Part shown: positions 51,846 to 61,992 of the stretch, piece by piece
Layout of the letters: the number at the start of each line of letters is the position of its first letter
Numbering within the stretch: the stretch's first letter is position 1
Origin: Sphaerosporella brunnea
Taxonomy: Eukaryota > Ascomycota > Pezizomycetes > Pezizales > Pyronemataceae
Length of the DNA: 64,000 nucleotides
Assembly (NCBI GenBank): GCA_008704415.1
Contig: VXIS01000159.1
Coordinates: forward strand, 1-64,000
Direction: 5' to 3'
Position numbers and translations under genes: made by a program
Notes under the pieces: model-generated
Seen by the model: the letters and a program-made list of their open reading frames with translations, nothing else
Told to the model about the DNA's origin: nothing
Database searches by the model: none

Positions 51846-53325
51846 GACCCGTTCAGGTGATGAGCCCCATTCCAGCGATCAATCCCATTCCACCCCCGTT
51901 GAGTGATCAGCCCCATTCCAGTGATCACCCCCATCGCAGTCCCGTTCGAGTGATCAACCCCGTTCCGTCCGAGCCCCGTTCGAGTGATCAATCCCATGCG
52001 AGTCCCGTTCGAGTGATCAACCCCGTTCCGTCCGAACCCCGTGCGAGTGATCAATCCCATTCCGTTTGAACCCCGTTCGAGTGATCAGCCCCATTCCAGT
52101 GATCACCCCCATTCCAGCCCGGTTCGAGTGATGCACCCCGTTCCTTTCGAGCCCCATTCCAGTGATTGACCCCTTTCCAGCCCCGTTCGAGTGATGAATC
52201 CCATTCCAGCCCCGTTCGAGTCATCAATCCCGTTCCGTTCGAGCCCCGTTGGAGTGATCACCCCCATCCCAGCCCCGTTCGAGTGATCAGCCCCGTTCCG
52301 TCCGAGCCCCATTCGAGTGATCAGTCCCATTCCAGCCCCGTTGGAGTGATGAATCCCATTCCAGCCCCGTTCGAGTGATCAACGCCGTTCCGTTCGAGCC
52401 CCGTTCGCGAAATCCCACTCCAGCCCCGTTCGAGTGATCAATCCCGTTCCGTTCGAGCCCCGTTGGAGTGATGAATCCCATTCCAGCCCCGTTCGAGTGA
52501 TCAACCCCGTTCCGTTCGAGCCCCGTTCGAGCCCCATTCGAGTGATCAATCCGATTCCAGCCCCGTTGGAGTGATGAATCCCACTCCAGCCCCGTTCGAG
52601 TCATCAATCCCGTTCCGTTCGAGCCCCGTTGGAGTGATCACCCCCATCCCAGCCCCGTTCGAGTGATCAGCCCCGTTCCGTCCGAGCCCCATTCGAGTGA
52701 TCAATCCGATTCCAGCCCCGTTGGAGTGATGAATCCCACTCCAGCCCCGTTCGAGTCATCAATCCCGTTCCGTTCGAGCCCCGTTGGAGTGATCACCCCC
52801 ATCCCAGCCCCGTTCGAGTGATCAGCCCCGTTCCGTCCGAGCCCCATTCGAGTGATCAATCCCATTCCAGCCCCGTTGGAGTGATGAATCCCATTCCAGC
52901 CCCGTTCGAGTGATCAACGCCGTTCCGTTCGAGCCCCGTTCGCGAAATCCCACTCCAGCCCCGTTCGAGTGATCAATCCCGTTCCGTTCGAGCCCCGTTG
53001 GAGTGATGAATCCCATTCCAGCCCCGTTCGAGTGATCAACGCCGTTCCGTTCGAGCCCCGTTCGCGAAATCCCACTCCAGCCCCGTTCGAGTGATCAACG
53101 CCGTTCCGTTCGAGCCCCGTTCGCGAAATCCCACTCCAGCCCCGTTCGAGTGATCAATCCCGTTCCGTTCGAGCCCCGTTGGAGTGATCAGACCCATCTC
53201 AACCCCGTTGGAGTGATCAACCCGGTTCCGTTCGATCCCCATTCCAGCTCCGTTCGAGTGATCCACCCCGTTCCGTTCGAGCCCCATTCCAGTGATTGAC
53301 CCCATTCCAGCCCCGTTCGAGTTTT

Positions 53326-54225
53326 TGTTTGTTTTAATCATATTGTATTCGGCCGCTTGCGGCCATGACATATGGAGAAAGAAAGGACTATGCTACCCCC
53401 CGGGCCATAAAAGACCCGCTACAGAGGCCTGCGGCCCTTCTAAGGAAAAAGGACAGAGGAAATTATACCAGGTAAAAAGCGCACCAAGGGGAAGGAAAAA
53501 GAAGAAGGAGAGAGTCATTACATAGCACCCCTATCGGGCCAGCAGCCAATTTTTGTAGCACGAAGGAAATTCAGAACTGCCTCTGTGCACCTGTCATGCG
53601 CCAGCAACGCAACCACAGAAGTGGAAGGCCAGCGTTTCGCTCCCCCACCCTTCTTGGTGGCGTCCTTCACCGCTTTCCATAACACCATTTGCTCCATCTT
53701 CCATCTCTTACAGAATTTGAAGAGGTGGCTGCGGGTCTGAGAGGCGCCCTTTCCGCACCACCAGCACTTGTCATCCGTCCGGCGGCCTGTCCAGCGGAGG
53801 TAGGGGGCAGTTGGTGTCTTGTTCAGCCTCAGCTGGTAGAACCTCGAGGCGATTGTCTTTGGAGCCTTGGCCGCCATGTGGTTGGGCCTTTTAGGTCTGC
53901 TGTGGTAGGCCTTAGGCCTGCAATGCTTTTTCAGCCAAGCGTCACGGTCTTCTTGTTTTGCTAGGGAGACACTGCGACTGACAGCAGCTAGGGAGGCGGT
54001 GCCAATAAGATCATCCGATGGGGGTTGCTGTGCTCGGTTGCTGCTTCTTTGGCAAACCGGTCTGCTAGTTCGTTGCCCAGAACATCTTTATGGACAGGCA
54101 CCCAGCGGTATTCTATCTGCCATCCTTGAGCATTCAACACTGTCTCTGCACGGACAATGCGTGTGAGTGGCCATTGGCCTGGCCCGGGTGCGCCGTGTTG
54201 CAATCGTGTTAGCGCTGCTTGTGGA
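53326..54225 (-). mobile_element. LINE (non-LTR retrotransposon), 5'-truncated
   Basis: On the minus strand it carries the end of ORF2 (RNase H and zinc-binding tail), a roughly 190-bp 3' UTR with a GGCCGCAAGCGGCC hairpin, and a terminal GATTAAAACAAACAAAAA. Both sides continue as minisatellite, so it inserted into the array after the array had expanded. The 5' truncation at about 54225 is typical of incomplete reverse transcription. Confidence 0.85.
53518..54203 (-). pseudogene. LINE ORF2 C-terminus: RNase H end and CCHC zinc-binding domain
   Basis: The first part (54203-53988) reads GWQIEYRWVPVHKDVLGNEL and ADRFAKEAA, the last block of a LINE RNase H domain (the catalytic-His region and the ADRLAKEA motif). 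After a frameshift, SLAKQEDRDAWLKKHCRP leads into IASRFYQLRLNK, CWWCGKGASQTRSHLFKFC (C-x2-C-x8-H-x4-C) and MEQMVLWKAVKDATKKGGG, ending at 53518. RNase H plus a zinc knuckle fits Tad1-like fungal LINEs. The reverse transcriptase is missing. Confidence 0.85.
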
Positions 54226-55671
54226 TCAGCCCCATTCCAGTGATCACCCCCATTCCAGCCCCGTTCGAGTGATCAATCCCATTCCGTTCGAACCCCGTTC
54301 GAGTGATCAGCCCCGTTCCTTTCGAGCCCCATTCCAGTGATTGACCCCATTACAGCCCCGTTCGAGTGATCAACCCCGTTCCGTTCGATCCCCATTCCAG
54401 CTCCGTTCGAGTGATCCGCCCCGTTCCGTTCGAACCCCGTCGAGTGATCCACCCCGTTCCGTCCGAACCCCGTTCGAGTGATCAACCCCGTTCCGTTCGA
54501 ACCCCGTTCGAGTGATCAGCCCCGTTCCTTTCGAGCCCCATTCCAGTGATTGACCCCATTCCAGCTCCGTTCGAGTGATCAACCCCGTTCCGTTCCAGCC
54601 CCGTTGAAGCGATCAGACCCATCTCAGCCCCGTTGGAGTGATCAACCCCGTTCCGTTCGATCCCCATTCCAGCTCCGTTCGAGTGATCCACCCCGTTCCG
54701 TTCGAGCCCCATTCCAGCTCCGTTCGAGTGATCAACCCCGTTCCGTTCGAGCCCCGTTCGCGAGATCCCACTCCACTCCTGTTCGAGTGATCAACCCCGT
54801 TCCGTTCGAGCGCCGTTGGAGTGATCAGACCCATCTCAGCCCCGTTGGAGTGATCAACCCCGTTCCGTTCGATCCCCATTCCAGCCCCGTTCGAGTGATC
54901 AACCCCGTTCCGTTCGAGCCCCGTTCGAGTGATCAACCACGTTCCGTTCGAGCCCCGTTGGAGTGATCAGCCCCATTCCAGTGATCACCCCCATTCCAGC
55001 CCCGTTCGAGTGATCAATCCCATTCCGTTCGAACCCCGTTCGAGTGATCAGCCCCATTTCAGTGATCACCCCCATTCCAGCCCCGTTGGAGTGATCAACC
55101 CCGTTCCCTACGAGCCCCGTTTGAGTGATCAGCCCCATTCCAGTGATCACCCCCATTCCAGCCCCGTTCTAGTGATCAACCCCGTGTCGTTCGCACCCCG
55201 TTCGAGTGATCAGCCCCATTCCAGCCCCGTTCGAGTCATCAACCCCGTTCCGTCCGAGCCCCGTTCGAGTGATCAATCCCATCCCAGACCCGTTCGAGTG
55301 ATCAGCCCCATTCCAGTGATCACCCCCATTCCAGCCCCGTTCGAGTGACCATAGTGATGGACACGAGCCGAGCCGGCTCGAGCCCGGTGAATTTTGAGCT
55401 CGAGCCGGCTCAAGCTTTTACATAGAATTGTGTTCGTTTTGTGGACGTGCCTGGTCTCAGATATCACTCAAGCGGGACCATCTCAACCCACCCCACCATC
55501 GCCCACCGCCGCCACCGCTGTGGGGGAACAGAGGCGGCTTGGGAGAGAGTGACAGGCAGTGCATGTAATGACCTATAGCTAGGCCGAGACACCTCAATAG
55601 AACCTCGACCTCGACATACCACATCCCACAACCGCCGCAACTTCATCACCTGTTCTCTCAATCTGTCGAGC

Positions 55672-56906
55672 ATGTCAGCGGTCGCTTCTAGTGTTGGGCA
55701 CGAGCCGAGATATCCCGGGTACTCGTCTCGGGCCTAGATGACGAGCGAGACGAACGTTTTTTCTGGACGAGACGAGATATCCCGGGACTGATCTGATTAG
55801 GCGGCGATCAGGCCCGGGTACTCGTGAGTGATGAGTTATGAGTTCGGATCTAGGGTTGAGTGCACGAAAGTGAGGCGAGAAGAGCATATAAGGTGCTGGG
55901 GCGCTTCCTTTCTTCCTTTCTTCTACCATTACACCGGCCTCAACTGCGTGCGTTGCGCTTCAATATGACTGACCCCGACCACATCGCCGAGCCCCAAGAT
56001 GCGGAGCCCCAAGATTCCGGCGGTCTGAAAATGGAATTCATGCAACGTATTGCAGGAAACTGGAGTAAGTATTCATGCAACGCTATCCCCGTGGTTTAGC
56101 AGACATGGCTCGGTACTATATGTCATTGCCCGCCAGTAGTGTACCAGCTGAAAGTCACTTCTCTCGCGCAGGTATTCCCCTGAATTTCCTTTGCTGACCG
56201 TGTGATTGTTGACCGGCCTATGAACAGGTCATATTAATCCCAAAAAGCGAAACTGGCTGGGGGGGGGGGGGGGGACAGCACCACGAACATCCTTCTTCTT
56301 GTGAAGAATTGGATCGGACAGCCGGATGTGGAAGAATGGGAGCGCGAAGACGAAGACGAATTGGCAGAATGGGTGAACGAGGGCTAATGGGCAGCTGAGG
56401 AGGACGATGTATAGAGTAATAGCATTTAAACTGAACGACCGAACTCCACTCCAAGGCCTCACGTGCATGGTAGGCCCGGGTACTCGCCGGGCCTGACGTC
56501 CATGTCCCGGGCCCGCGAGACTTTTATCTCCACGAGACAAGACATCCCGGGCCGTGTTCAGATCTCGTCTCGTCTCGTCTCGTGCCCAACACTAGTCGCT
56601 TCTAGCCATGGGCCTGGCCTGGATCAGCCCCGGGTTCAGCAGACGCCTTCCGGGTCCCTGGGTCCGGCGGAGGAAGAGGACGTTGTCATGCAGGCATTCT
56701 ATAGGAAAATAAGCGGACAATGGCGTAAGTATCAGGCTCTGAGCAAAGTACTAGTACTGGACCATTCAGCCAGACATCGTGAGCGGATTGCGGGAGACGG
56801 GGCCGGGCTGGAGAGCAATAGTGACCATGACGCCCGGGAGGGGGCAGATCCATCTGCCAAGGCCGCTTTGAACTCCTCCTCAGGGCTGTCAGACATCTCC
56901 GATTGA
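55672..56906 (+). pseudogene. Family-2 hAT gene remnant, exon 1 split by the nested hAT
   Basis: ATG 55672 starts MSAVAS. After the nested element and one duplication the frame resumes at 56603 with SHGPGLDQPRVQQTP, AEEEDVVMQAFYRKISGQW and a GTAAGT donor at 56725 (phase 1). The C-terminus (SDHDAREGADPSAK, AALNSSSGLSDISD) ends at 56906. The same start and end motifs occur in the copy at 49689-50043. Confidence 0.65.
55689..56594 (+). mobile_element. Nested hAT, 906 bp, with perfect 8-bp duplication
   Basis: The ends TAGTGTTGGGCACGAG (55689) and its inverted copy (ending 56594) are flanked by GTCGCTTC at 55681-55688 and 56595-56602. It has its own exon 1 (ATG 55965, MTDPDHIAEPQDAEPQDSGG, LKMEFMQRIAGNW, GTAAGT donor at 56065, again phase 1). 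Subterminal ATATCCCGGG repeats replace the GAGCCGG repeats of the outer element, so it is a distinct subfamily. Confidence 0.9.
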
Positions 56907-57774
56907 TAGCTTGTAAACGCTTATGGAATCTACAGAGTCCTACCAATTGTTTCCCTTGTGCCTTAAACTGTTGCATGGCTCGAGCCCACGAGCCGAGTCC
57001 GGAAATCTGACGAGCCGGCTCGAGCCTACCCTCCGGCTGGGGTCGAGCCGGCTCGTGTCCATCACTAAGTGATCAACCCGGTTCCGTCCGAGCCCCGTTC
57101 GAGTGATCAATCCCATTCCAGCCCCGTTCGAGTGATCAACCCCGTTCCGTTCGAACCCCGTTCGAGTGATCAGCCCCATTCCAGTGATCAACCCACTCCA
57201 GCCCCGTTCGAGTGATCAATCCCATTCCGTTTGAACCCCGTTCGAGTGATCACCCCCATTCCAGCCCTGTTCGAGTGATCAACCCCGTTCCGTCCGAGCC
57301 CCGTTCGAGTGATCAATCCCATTCCAGCCCCGTTCTAGTGATCAACCCCGTGACGTTCGAACCCCGTTCGAGTGATCACCCCCATTCCGTTTGAACCCCG
57401 TTCGAGTGATCACCCCATCCCAGCCCCGTTCGAGTGATCAACCCCGTTCCGTCCGAACCCCGTTCCAGTGATCAGCCCCATTCCAGTGATCACCCTCATT
57501 CCAGCCCCGTTCGAGTGATCAGCCCCGTTCCGTTCGAACCCCGTTCCAGTGATCAGCCCCATTCCAGTGATCACCCCCATTCCAGCCCCGTTCTAGTGAT
57601 CAACCCCGTGCCGTTCGAACCCCGTTCGAGTGATCATCCCCATTCCAGCCCCGTTTGAGTGATCAATCCCATCCCAGACCCGTTCGGGTGATCAACCCCA
57701 TTCCGTTTGAATGTGGGAAGGTGGTCGCGTCAGAAGTAAGTTGAAAGTGAGAGAGATTCTCGGAAGAGTCCCCC

Positions 57775-58052
57775 CCAGGTCTATATATACATGATCCTCC
57801 GCCGAGCCTCCACCGAGCCTCAACCCTAAGTCACGTACCCGCACCCTACAATCCTACATCACATCCCTCCCATGATATCTTCGAGTACCGACTCGAAGAT
57901 CCAGAACCCGCCAGAAGAAAAAACATCACGCCCCATGTCTTCTCCTGGCTTTCGGCCTACCTGCCTTCGGCTGTCCTCTTGTTCCAGTACGATAAACGGC
58001 TGGACGAACCCGATCGAGTCTAGGGTTGTGACGTCGTGGTCGCGTTCGTAGT
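57775..58052 (+). CDS. Short ORF behind a TATA box, possibly part of a repeat locus
   Basis: TATATATA lies at about 57783-57790, with an A/C-rich leader and ATG at 57872 giving MISSSTDSKIQNPPEEKTSR and about 40 more residues before TAG at about 58050. The product is Ser/Thr/Pro-rich with no domain. It leads directly into the tandem repeat at 58040. It may be the 5' end of a broken gene. Confidence 0.3.
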
Positions 58053-58575
58053 TTACCGGACGTTGCGGTCCCTCGTGGTTTAACGACATCCGGCTCAGTC
58101 GTCACCACTCGTAGTTCACCGGACGTTGCGGTCCCAGGTCCTTCGCAGTTTACGGGACGTTGCGGTCCCGTGTAGCTCAACGACATTCGGCTCCGTCGTC
58201 ACCACTCGTAGTTTACCGGACGTTGCGGTCCCTCGTAGTTTAACGACATCTCGGTCCCGTGTAGCTCAACGACATTCGGCTCAGTCGTCACCACTCGTAG
58301 TTTACCGGACGTTGCGGTCCCTCGTAGTTTAACGACATTTCGGTTCCGGAGGGCTGAGTCGAAAAGGTGCGGCGCAGTCTTAACCACTAGTTTACTGGAC
58401 ATTGCGGTCCCAGTTCCCTCGTAGTTTACCGGACGTTGCGGTCCCGTGTAGTTTAACGACATTCCGGTCCCGTGTAGTTTAACGACATTTCGGTCCAGTG
58501 TAGCTCAACAACATTCGGCTCAATCGTGACCACTCGTAGTTTACCGGACGTTGCGGTCCCTCGTAGTTTAACGTG
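58040..58575. repeat. Tandem repeat with TTTACCGGACGTTGCGGTCC core
   Basis: About ten units combine GTAGTTTACCGGACGTTGCG with GTAGTTTAACGACATTCGG or GTAGCTCAACGACATTCGG, and TCGTCACCACTC spacers. ORFs across it are repeat-derived. Confidence 0.9.
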
Positions 58576-58880
58576 AAATCTTCTAGTTTCCACAAGGCAG
58601 ACTTATAGGTCTTCTAGACCATTCTTTCCTTAGTTTCGAATTTACCACCAGATTGTTATCACATGATGTACTCAGCATCGTTGGCTATAAAAGCTGCGAG
58701 CTTTTTCCTACACTCATTCTTTTCTCTTCTTTCGATACGGCCTTTCGAGCAGCCCAGATTGTATCGACTATCATCAATAAATACTGAGTTGATCAGTGAC
58801 CTGAGTGCGAGTATTCTCTTGGTATTTATCAAGTCAGATACACAAACGGTTCTGAGTTTATTTGCATCTGTGAAATAGCG
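58576..58880. other. AT-richer spacer with a promoter-like stretch
   Basis: It contains TATAAAA at about 58685 and AATAAA at about 58778 in a C/T-rich context. It could be a solo LTR or a dead promoter, but I cannot find paired ends. Confidence 0.3.
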
Positions 58881-58884
58881 GATC

Positions 58885-60480
58885 TTATAAGCTCACGAAA
58901 AGGTTACACTCGTCCTCCACGGTCCACTTTATCAAGTACTCCAGCTCCCCACCATTGATGCGCAAGTCCCACACCGCATCAACAAACCATTCCTGATGGC
59001 CATTGACATTCACAGGTACTGCTGTGGTGGTTGTTGTCGGGGAGGTGGTTGTGGTCATGCTTGGTTCGGTTCCTACTCGTTGTAGAAGCTTCCCCAACTG
59101 TTGCGACATCGCAAAACCAAGACCACACTGGCGAAAGTTCGTTTCAAGATCTCCTGGTCAAACCCTCGGTAGTGTGGGCCCATGCAGTTTTTCACCTTGC
59201 CAGACAAAGAGTGTATTTGTGGCATTTGCCATGTTGATACCGTAATCAGCCACACAGAAGTGTCATCCGTGCTCCGCATCATGACTTTGATACGTGGTCC
59301 ATGCGACACACCATTTGTGCGCATTGATCTGTTGTGCCAAAAGCGAGCATAGTTGATGCACACAATTCCCTGTGGTGGGGCTAACTCGGCCTGATGGAAC
59401 TGTCAGAATTGTGTTCCATTGAATCGCTTGTCCTTGGTCGTTGTTTCCAACCCACTCGCAGCTGACTGTTGCAAAGGCATTCCCCAATAGGTGGTTGTCT
59501 GGTTTGCATTCATTGTCACAGACTTCTCGGCCTGGGTATTCTCTATCTTCTCAACAAACCTTTTGAGATCCGCAAGTATCTCCATAGGTAGCCTTCGCCT
59601 GATCAGGTTCCAGAACAGTGCATAAACGGAGCTGCAATTAAAGTCATACTGTCCAAGCTTTTCCGGTAAGCTCAGTTCTTTCGCCGCTGCAGGAAGAAGA
59701 TTTTTTGCTCACATCAGAGCAGGTTGACTGCGGGCTCCCGAAGTCCATGCAACTAGCGCAAGTTTGCCGAGATCGTTGAGTCTTACGCTCTTCTTGGTTG
59801 CGACGCCAATCTACACAACACCATCGGCCCACTCGAACACTTCTGGATCCCCGCAGAAGTTTCGCATAACTAGCAGCACGATTTCATTTGTGTCGGCATC
59901 GCGTACAATAATATCGTTATTGCGTTTGACTACACGTCACCAGTCCAGGTCGTTGGGTCTAGCCGTTACAATGTGGTAACGAGATTGTCGCTTGTCGTGA
60001 AGTTTTCCGACAGTCAACTGCTCTTTCCACTGTTGTGTAATCTCGGGTGACTCAGATAACCACTGTCGGTTGGGCGGAAAGGGAGTCTTGGACTTGCTCA
60101 TCCAGATGGTGTTGATGCTCTGGAGAATCTCGTCGCACTTGTGTGGCTTTTGGTCCAAGCCCAGAGTCTGAATGAGATCTCGCCTCCTGTTGCGATAGCC
60201 AGTCTGAGTCAAACCACAGCGCTTCTATGCCGCTACGGTCTTGGAAGACTCGGCAGGATAGTCGTTCAGCATGGATATCAGCTCGGCATAGAGCACTGTG
60301 TTTGGCGGCTACCAGTCGGCCACATCTTGATACCACGGTTCAAGGATTGTCTGCAGCAGTTCATCTTGGAATTCTGGGTAGCACAACTGCTCCAACAGCT
60401 TGAGTGCGGCTACCGAACTCTCGAGCCGGGCGAGAACGAGTTTTACGTGAGCTCTGTACGCCGAGAATCAGTAAAGCGCT
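58885..60480 (-). pseudogene. Large decayed gene with many in-frame stops and a C-terminal chromodomain
   Basis: The minus strand reads as one long protein broken mainly by stop codons. Segments in order are VKLVLARLESSVAALKLLEQ, LLQTILEPWYQDVADW, TAG, PPNTVLYAELISMLNDYPAE, TAG, RRDLIQTLGLDQKPHKCDEI, RQWLSESPEITQQW, TGA, RNNDIIVRDADTNEIVLLVM, RNFCGDPEVFEWADGVV, TAG, LGKLALVAWTSGARSQPALM, TGA, NLIRRRLPMEILADLKRFVE. After a shift come HKWCVAWTTYQSHDAEHG, DYGINMANATNTLFVWQGEK and LHGPTLP. The last part, HQEWFVDAVWDLRINGGELE then YLIKWT, is a chromodomain. The H...HG pattern might be a double-stranded beta-helix oxygenase core. I recall similar proteins in mushrooms but cannot name them. Confidence 0.6.
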
Positions 60481-60489
60481 TGACTCAGA

Positions 60490-61290
60490 TCTCCAGCGCA
60501 TGTTTCTCCACACCAGCAAAACCACCGCTTCCAGCAAGTAGCCCTGTCGGCAGCAGGGTATTATGGACCTTCAGCCTACGGCGCATGTTCCTCCACACAA
60601 GCAAAACAACCGCTTCCAACAAGTAGCCCTGTCGGCAGGAGTACCATGCACCATCGACTCTGGTTCGGCTCTAGTCGGCAAGCTGTCGGGTGCATGTTCC
60701 TCCACACCAGCAAAACCACCGCTTCCAGCAAGTAGCGCTGGCGGCAGGAGGATATCGTGGCCCTTCGGCTTCACCAACACCCGGATCTTCGGTGCATATT
60801 CCTCCACACAAGCAAAACCACCGCTTCCAGCAAGTAGCCCTGTTTGCAGCAATGCCATGCACCATCGACTCTGGTTTGGCTCTGGTCGGCAAGCTGTCGG
60901 GTGCATGTTCCTCCACACCAGCAAAACCACCGCTTCCAGCAAGTAGCCCTATCGGCAGGAGGGTATCATGGACCTTCGCCTTCACTAAGACCCTGATCTT
61001 CGATGCATGTTCCTCCACACAAGCAAAACCACCGCTTCCAGCAAGTAGCCCTGTTTGAAGGAGTACCATGCACCATCGACTCTGATTGTTTGGCTCTGAT
61101 CGGCAAGCTGTCGGGTGCATGTTCCTCCACACCAGTAAAACCACCGCTTCCAGCAAGTAGCCCTGTCAGCAGGAGGGTATCATAGACCTTCGGCTTTACC
61201 GCACATCGCCAGGCTCTCCAGCGCATGTTCCTCCACACAACCACAACCACCGCTTCCAGCAAGTAGCCCTGTTTGCAGAAGTACCATGCA
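60490..61290. repeat. Tandem repeat of about 82-110 bp, 8 units
   Basis: Each unit contains GCATGTTCCTCCACACCAGC, AAAACCACCGCTTCCAGCAA and GTAGCCCTGTCGGCAG. Unit starts are about 60500, 60585, 60690, 60795, 60905, 61005, 61118 and 61223. The long ORFs on both strands are repeat products. Confidence 0.9.
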
Positions 61291-61329
61291 CCTTCCACTT
61301 TGGGTACATGCCAACTCCGCTGCTGCAAC

Positions 61330-61640
61330 CTGAATGTGGACTAGGCAGTGGACATACCTGTGCGCCTCCTTGCGCTTCTTTTTGGCGCTCGTGTGCTCCA
61401 TTATGTTGACTGCTTTGATTTGGTGGTTGTGGGGAAGGTGCTGTCGGGGTGGGGGTTGTAGGGGTTGGTGTTGTCGGCGTTGGTGTTTGAGCGTGAGGGA
61501 ACAAAGAACGATGTGGGTGGTAGTAGATGGGTGGGAACAAAGAGCGACGTGGGTGGTAGTAGAGGGGGGTGGTAGTAGAGGGGGGTTGTCGGGTTCAAGT
61601 TTGTGTTCACAGCCTTTCACTCGCCGCTCACGGCCTATCA
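61330..61640. repeat. Low-complexity GGT/GTT-rich minisatellite
   Basis: GGGTGGTAGTAGA units lie at 61505-61585 and a GTTGTCGGCGTTGGTGTT-like stretch at 61440-61490. On the minus strand it reads as Thr/Pro-rich nonsense. Confidence 0.8.
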
Positions 61641-61761
61641 CTCATTCTGGCCTAATCCGGCCGGATTTTCCCGGTTCAGCTGCCACCCTCGAGCGACACA
61701 TGTAGTCAACCCACCCGCTCCAGAATGCTCTACAGAGGCTACAAACGCGTACAGACGCCTG

Positions 61762-61977
61762 TGTTGAAAGTGTTGAAAGTACGGACGCGTAGAGAGACAA
61801 AGCTTAGTCAGAATGGATGAAAGGTGGGTAAGCGATTGCTGTATTGCTTAGTTTCATGCTAGCCTAGCTACGAAAGACACCACTTCACAGCTGCACTGGC
61901 TGGCACTCGGTTCCACCTAAACCCTAGTCATACCATCCCACTCGTCCCGGCATACCTAGAAAGCCCGTTTTTCAACA
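61762..61977 (-). mobile_element. 3' LTR of the Ty1/copia element
   Basis: 216 bp with TG...CA ends: plus-strand TGTTGAAAGTGTTGAAAG at 61762 (a second possible start is 61771) and TTTTTCAACA ending 61977. It abuts the polypurine tract at 61978-61992. The 5' LTR lies beyond the window, so no LTR comparison is possible. Confidence 0.75.
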
Positions 61978-61992
61978 CTCCCCCCTCTTTCT
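61978..61992 (-). other. Polypurine tract of the copia element
   Basis: The minus strand AGAAAGAGGGGGGAG sits directly before the LTR and primes plus-strand DNA synthesis. The identical tract is next to the LTR at 6765. Confidence 0.8.

Larger units (their letters stand above)
55352..57067 (+). mobile_element. hAT family-2 element inserted in the minisatellite (outer)
   Basis: The ends TAGTGATGGACACGAGCCG (55352) and its inverted copy (ending 57067) are flanked by AGTGACCA and AGTGATCA, a 7/8 duplication of the minisatellite unit. It contains a second hAT at 55689-56594. Without that insertion it is about 802 bp. Confidence 0.9.
51850..57715. repeat. GATC minisatellite array 3 (three blocks, split by mobile elements)
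   Basis: The blocks 51850-53325, 54226-55351 and 57068-57715 consist of the same degenerate units: CCCCGTTCGAGTGATCAA, CCCCGTTCCGTTCGAGCC and CCCATTCCAGTGATCACC. A LINE (53326-54225) and a hAT (55352-57067) interrupt them, so the original array was about 3.25 kb. Higher-order repeats are visible (for example, about 170-bp blocks at 52540-52700 and 52700-52870 are nearly identical). GTTCGAGCC in the unit fits the RNA polymerase III B-box consensus. ORFs on both strands are repeat artefacts. Confidence 0.9.

Noticed and set aside
56260..56275. G-run as a possible structural or regulatory G-quadruplex (also C-runs at 41041 and 41851)
   Set aside because: Simple homopolymers in degraded transposon or intergenic sequence; no conserved context.
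60490..61290. Repeat protein encoded by the 105-bp tandem repeat (ATCWKRWFCLCGGTC-like)
   Set aside because: Period is not a constant multiple of three and frames shift between units.
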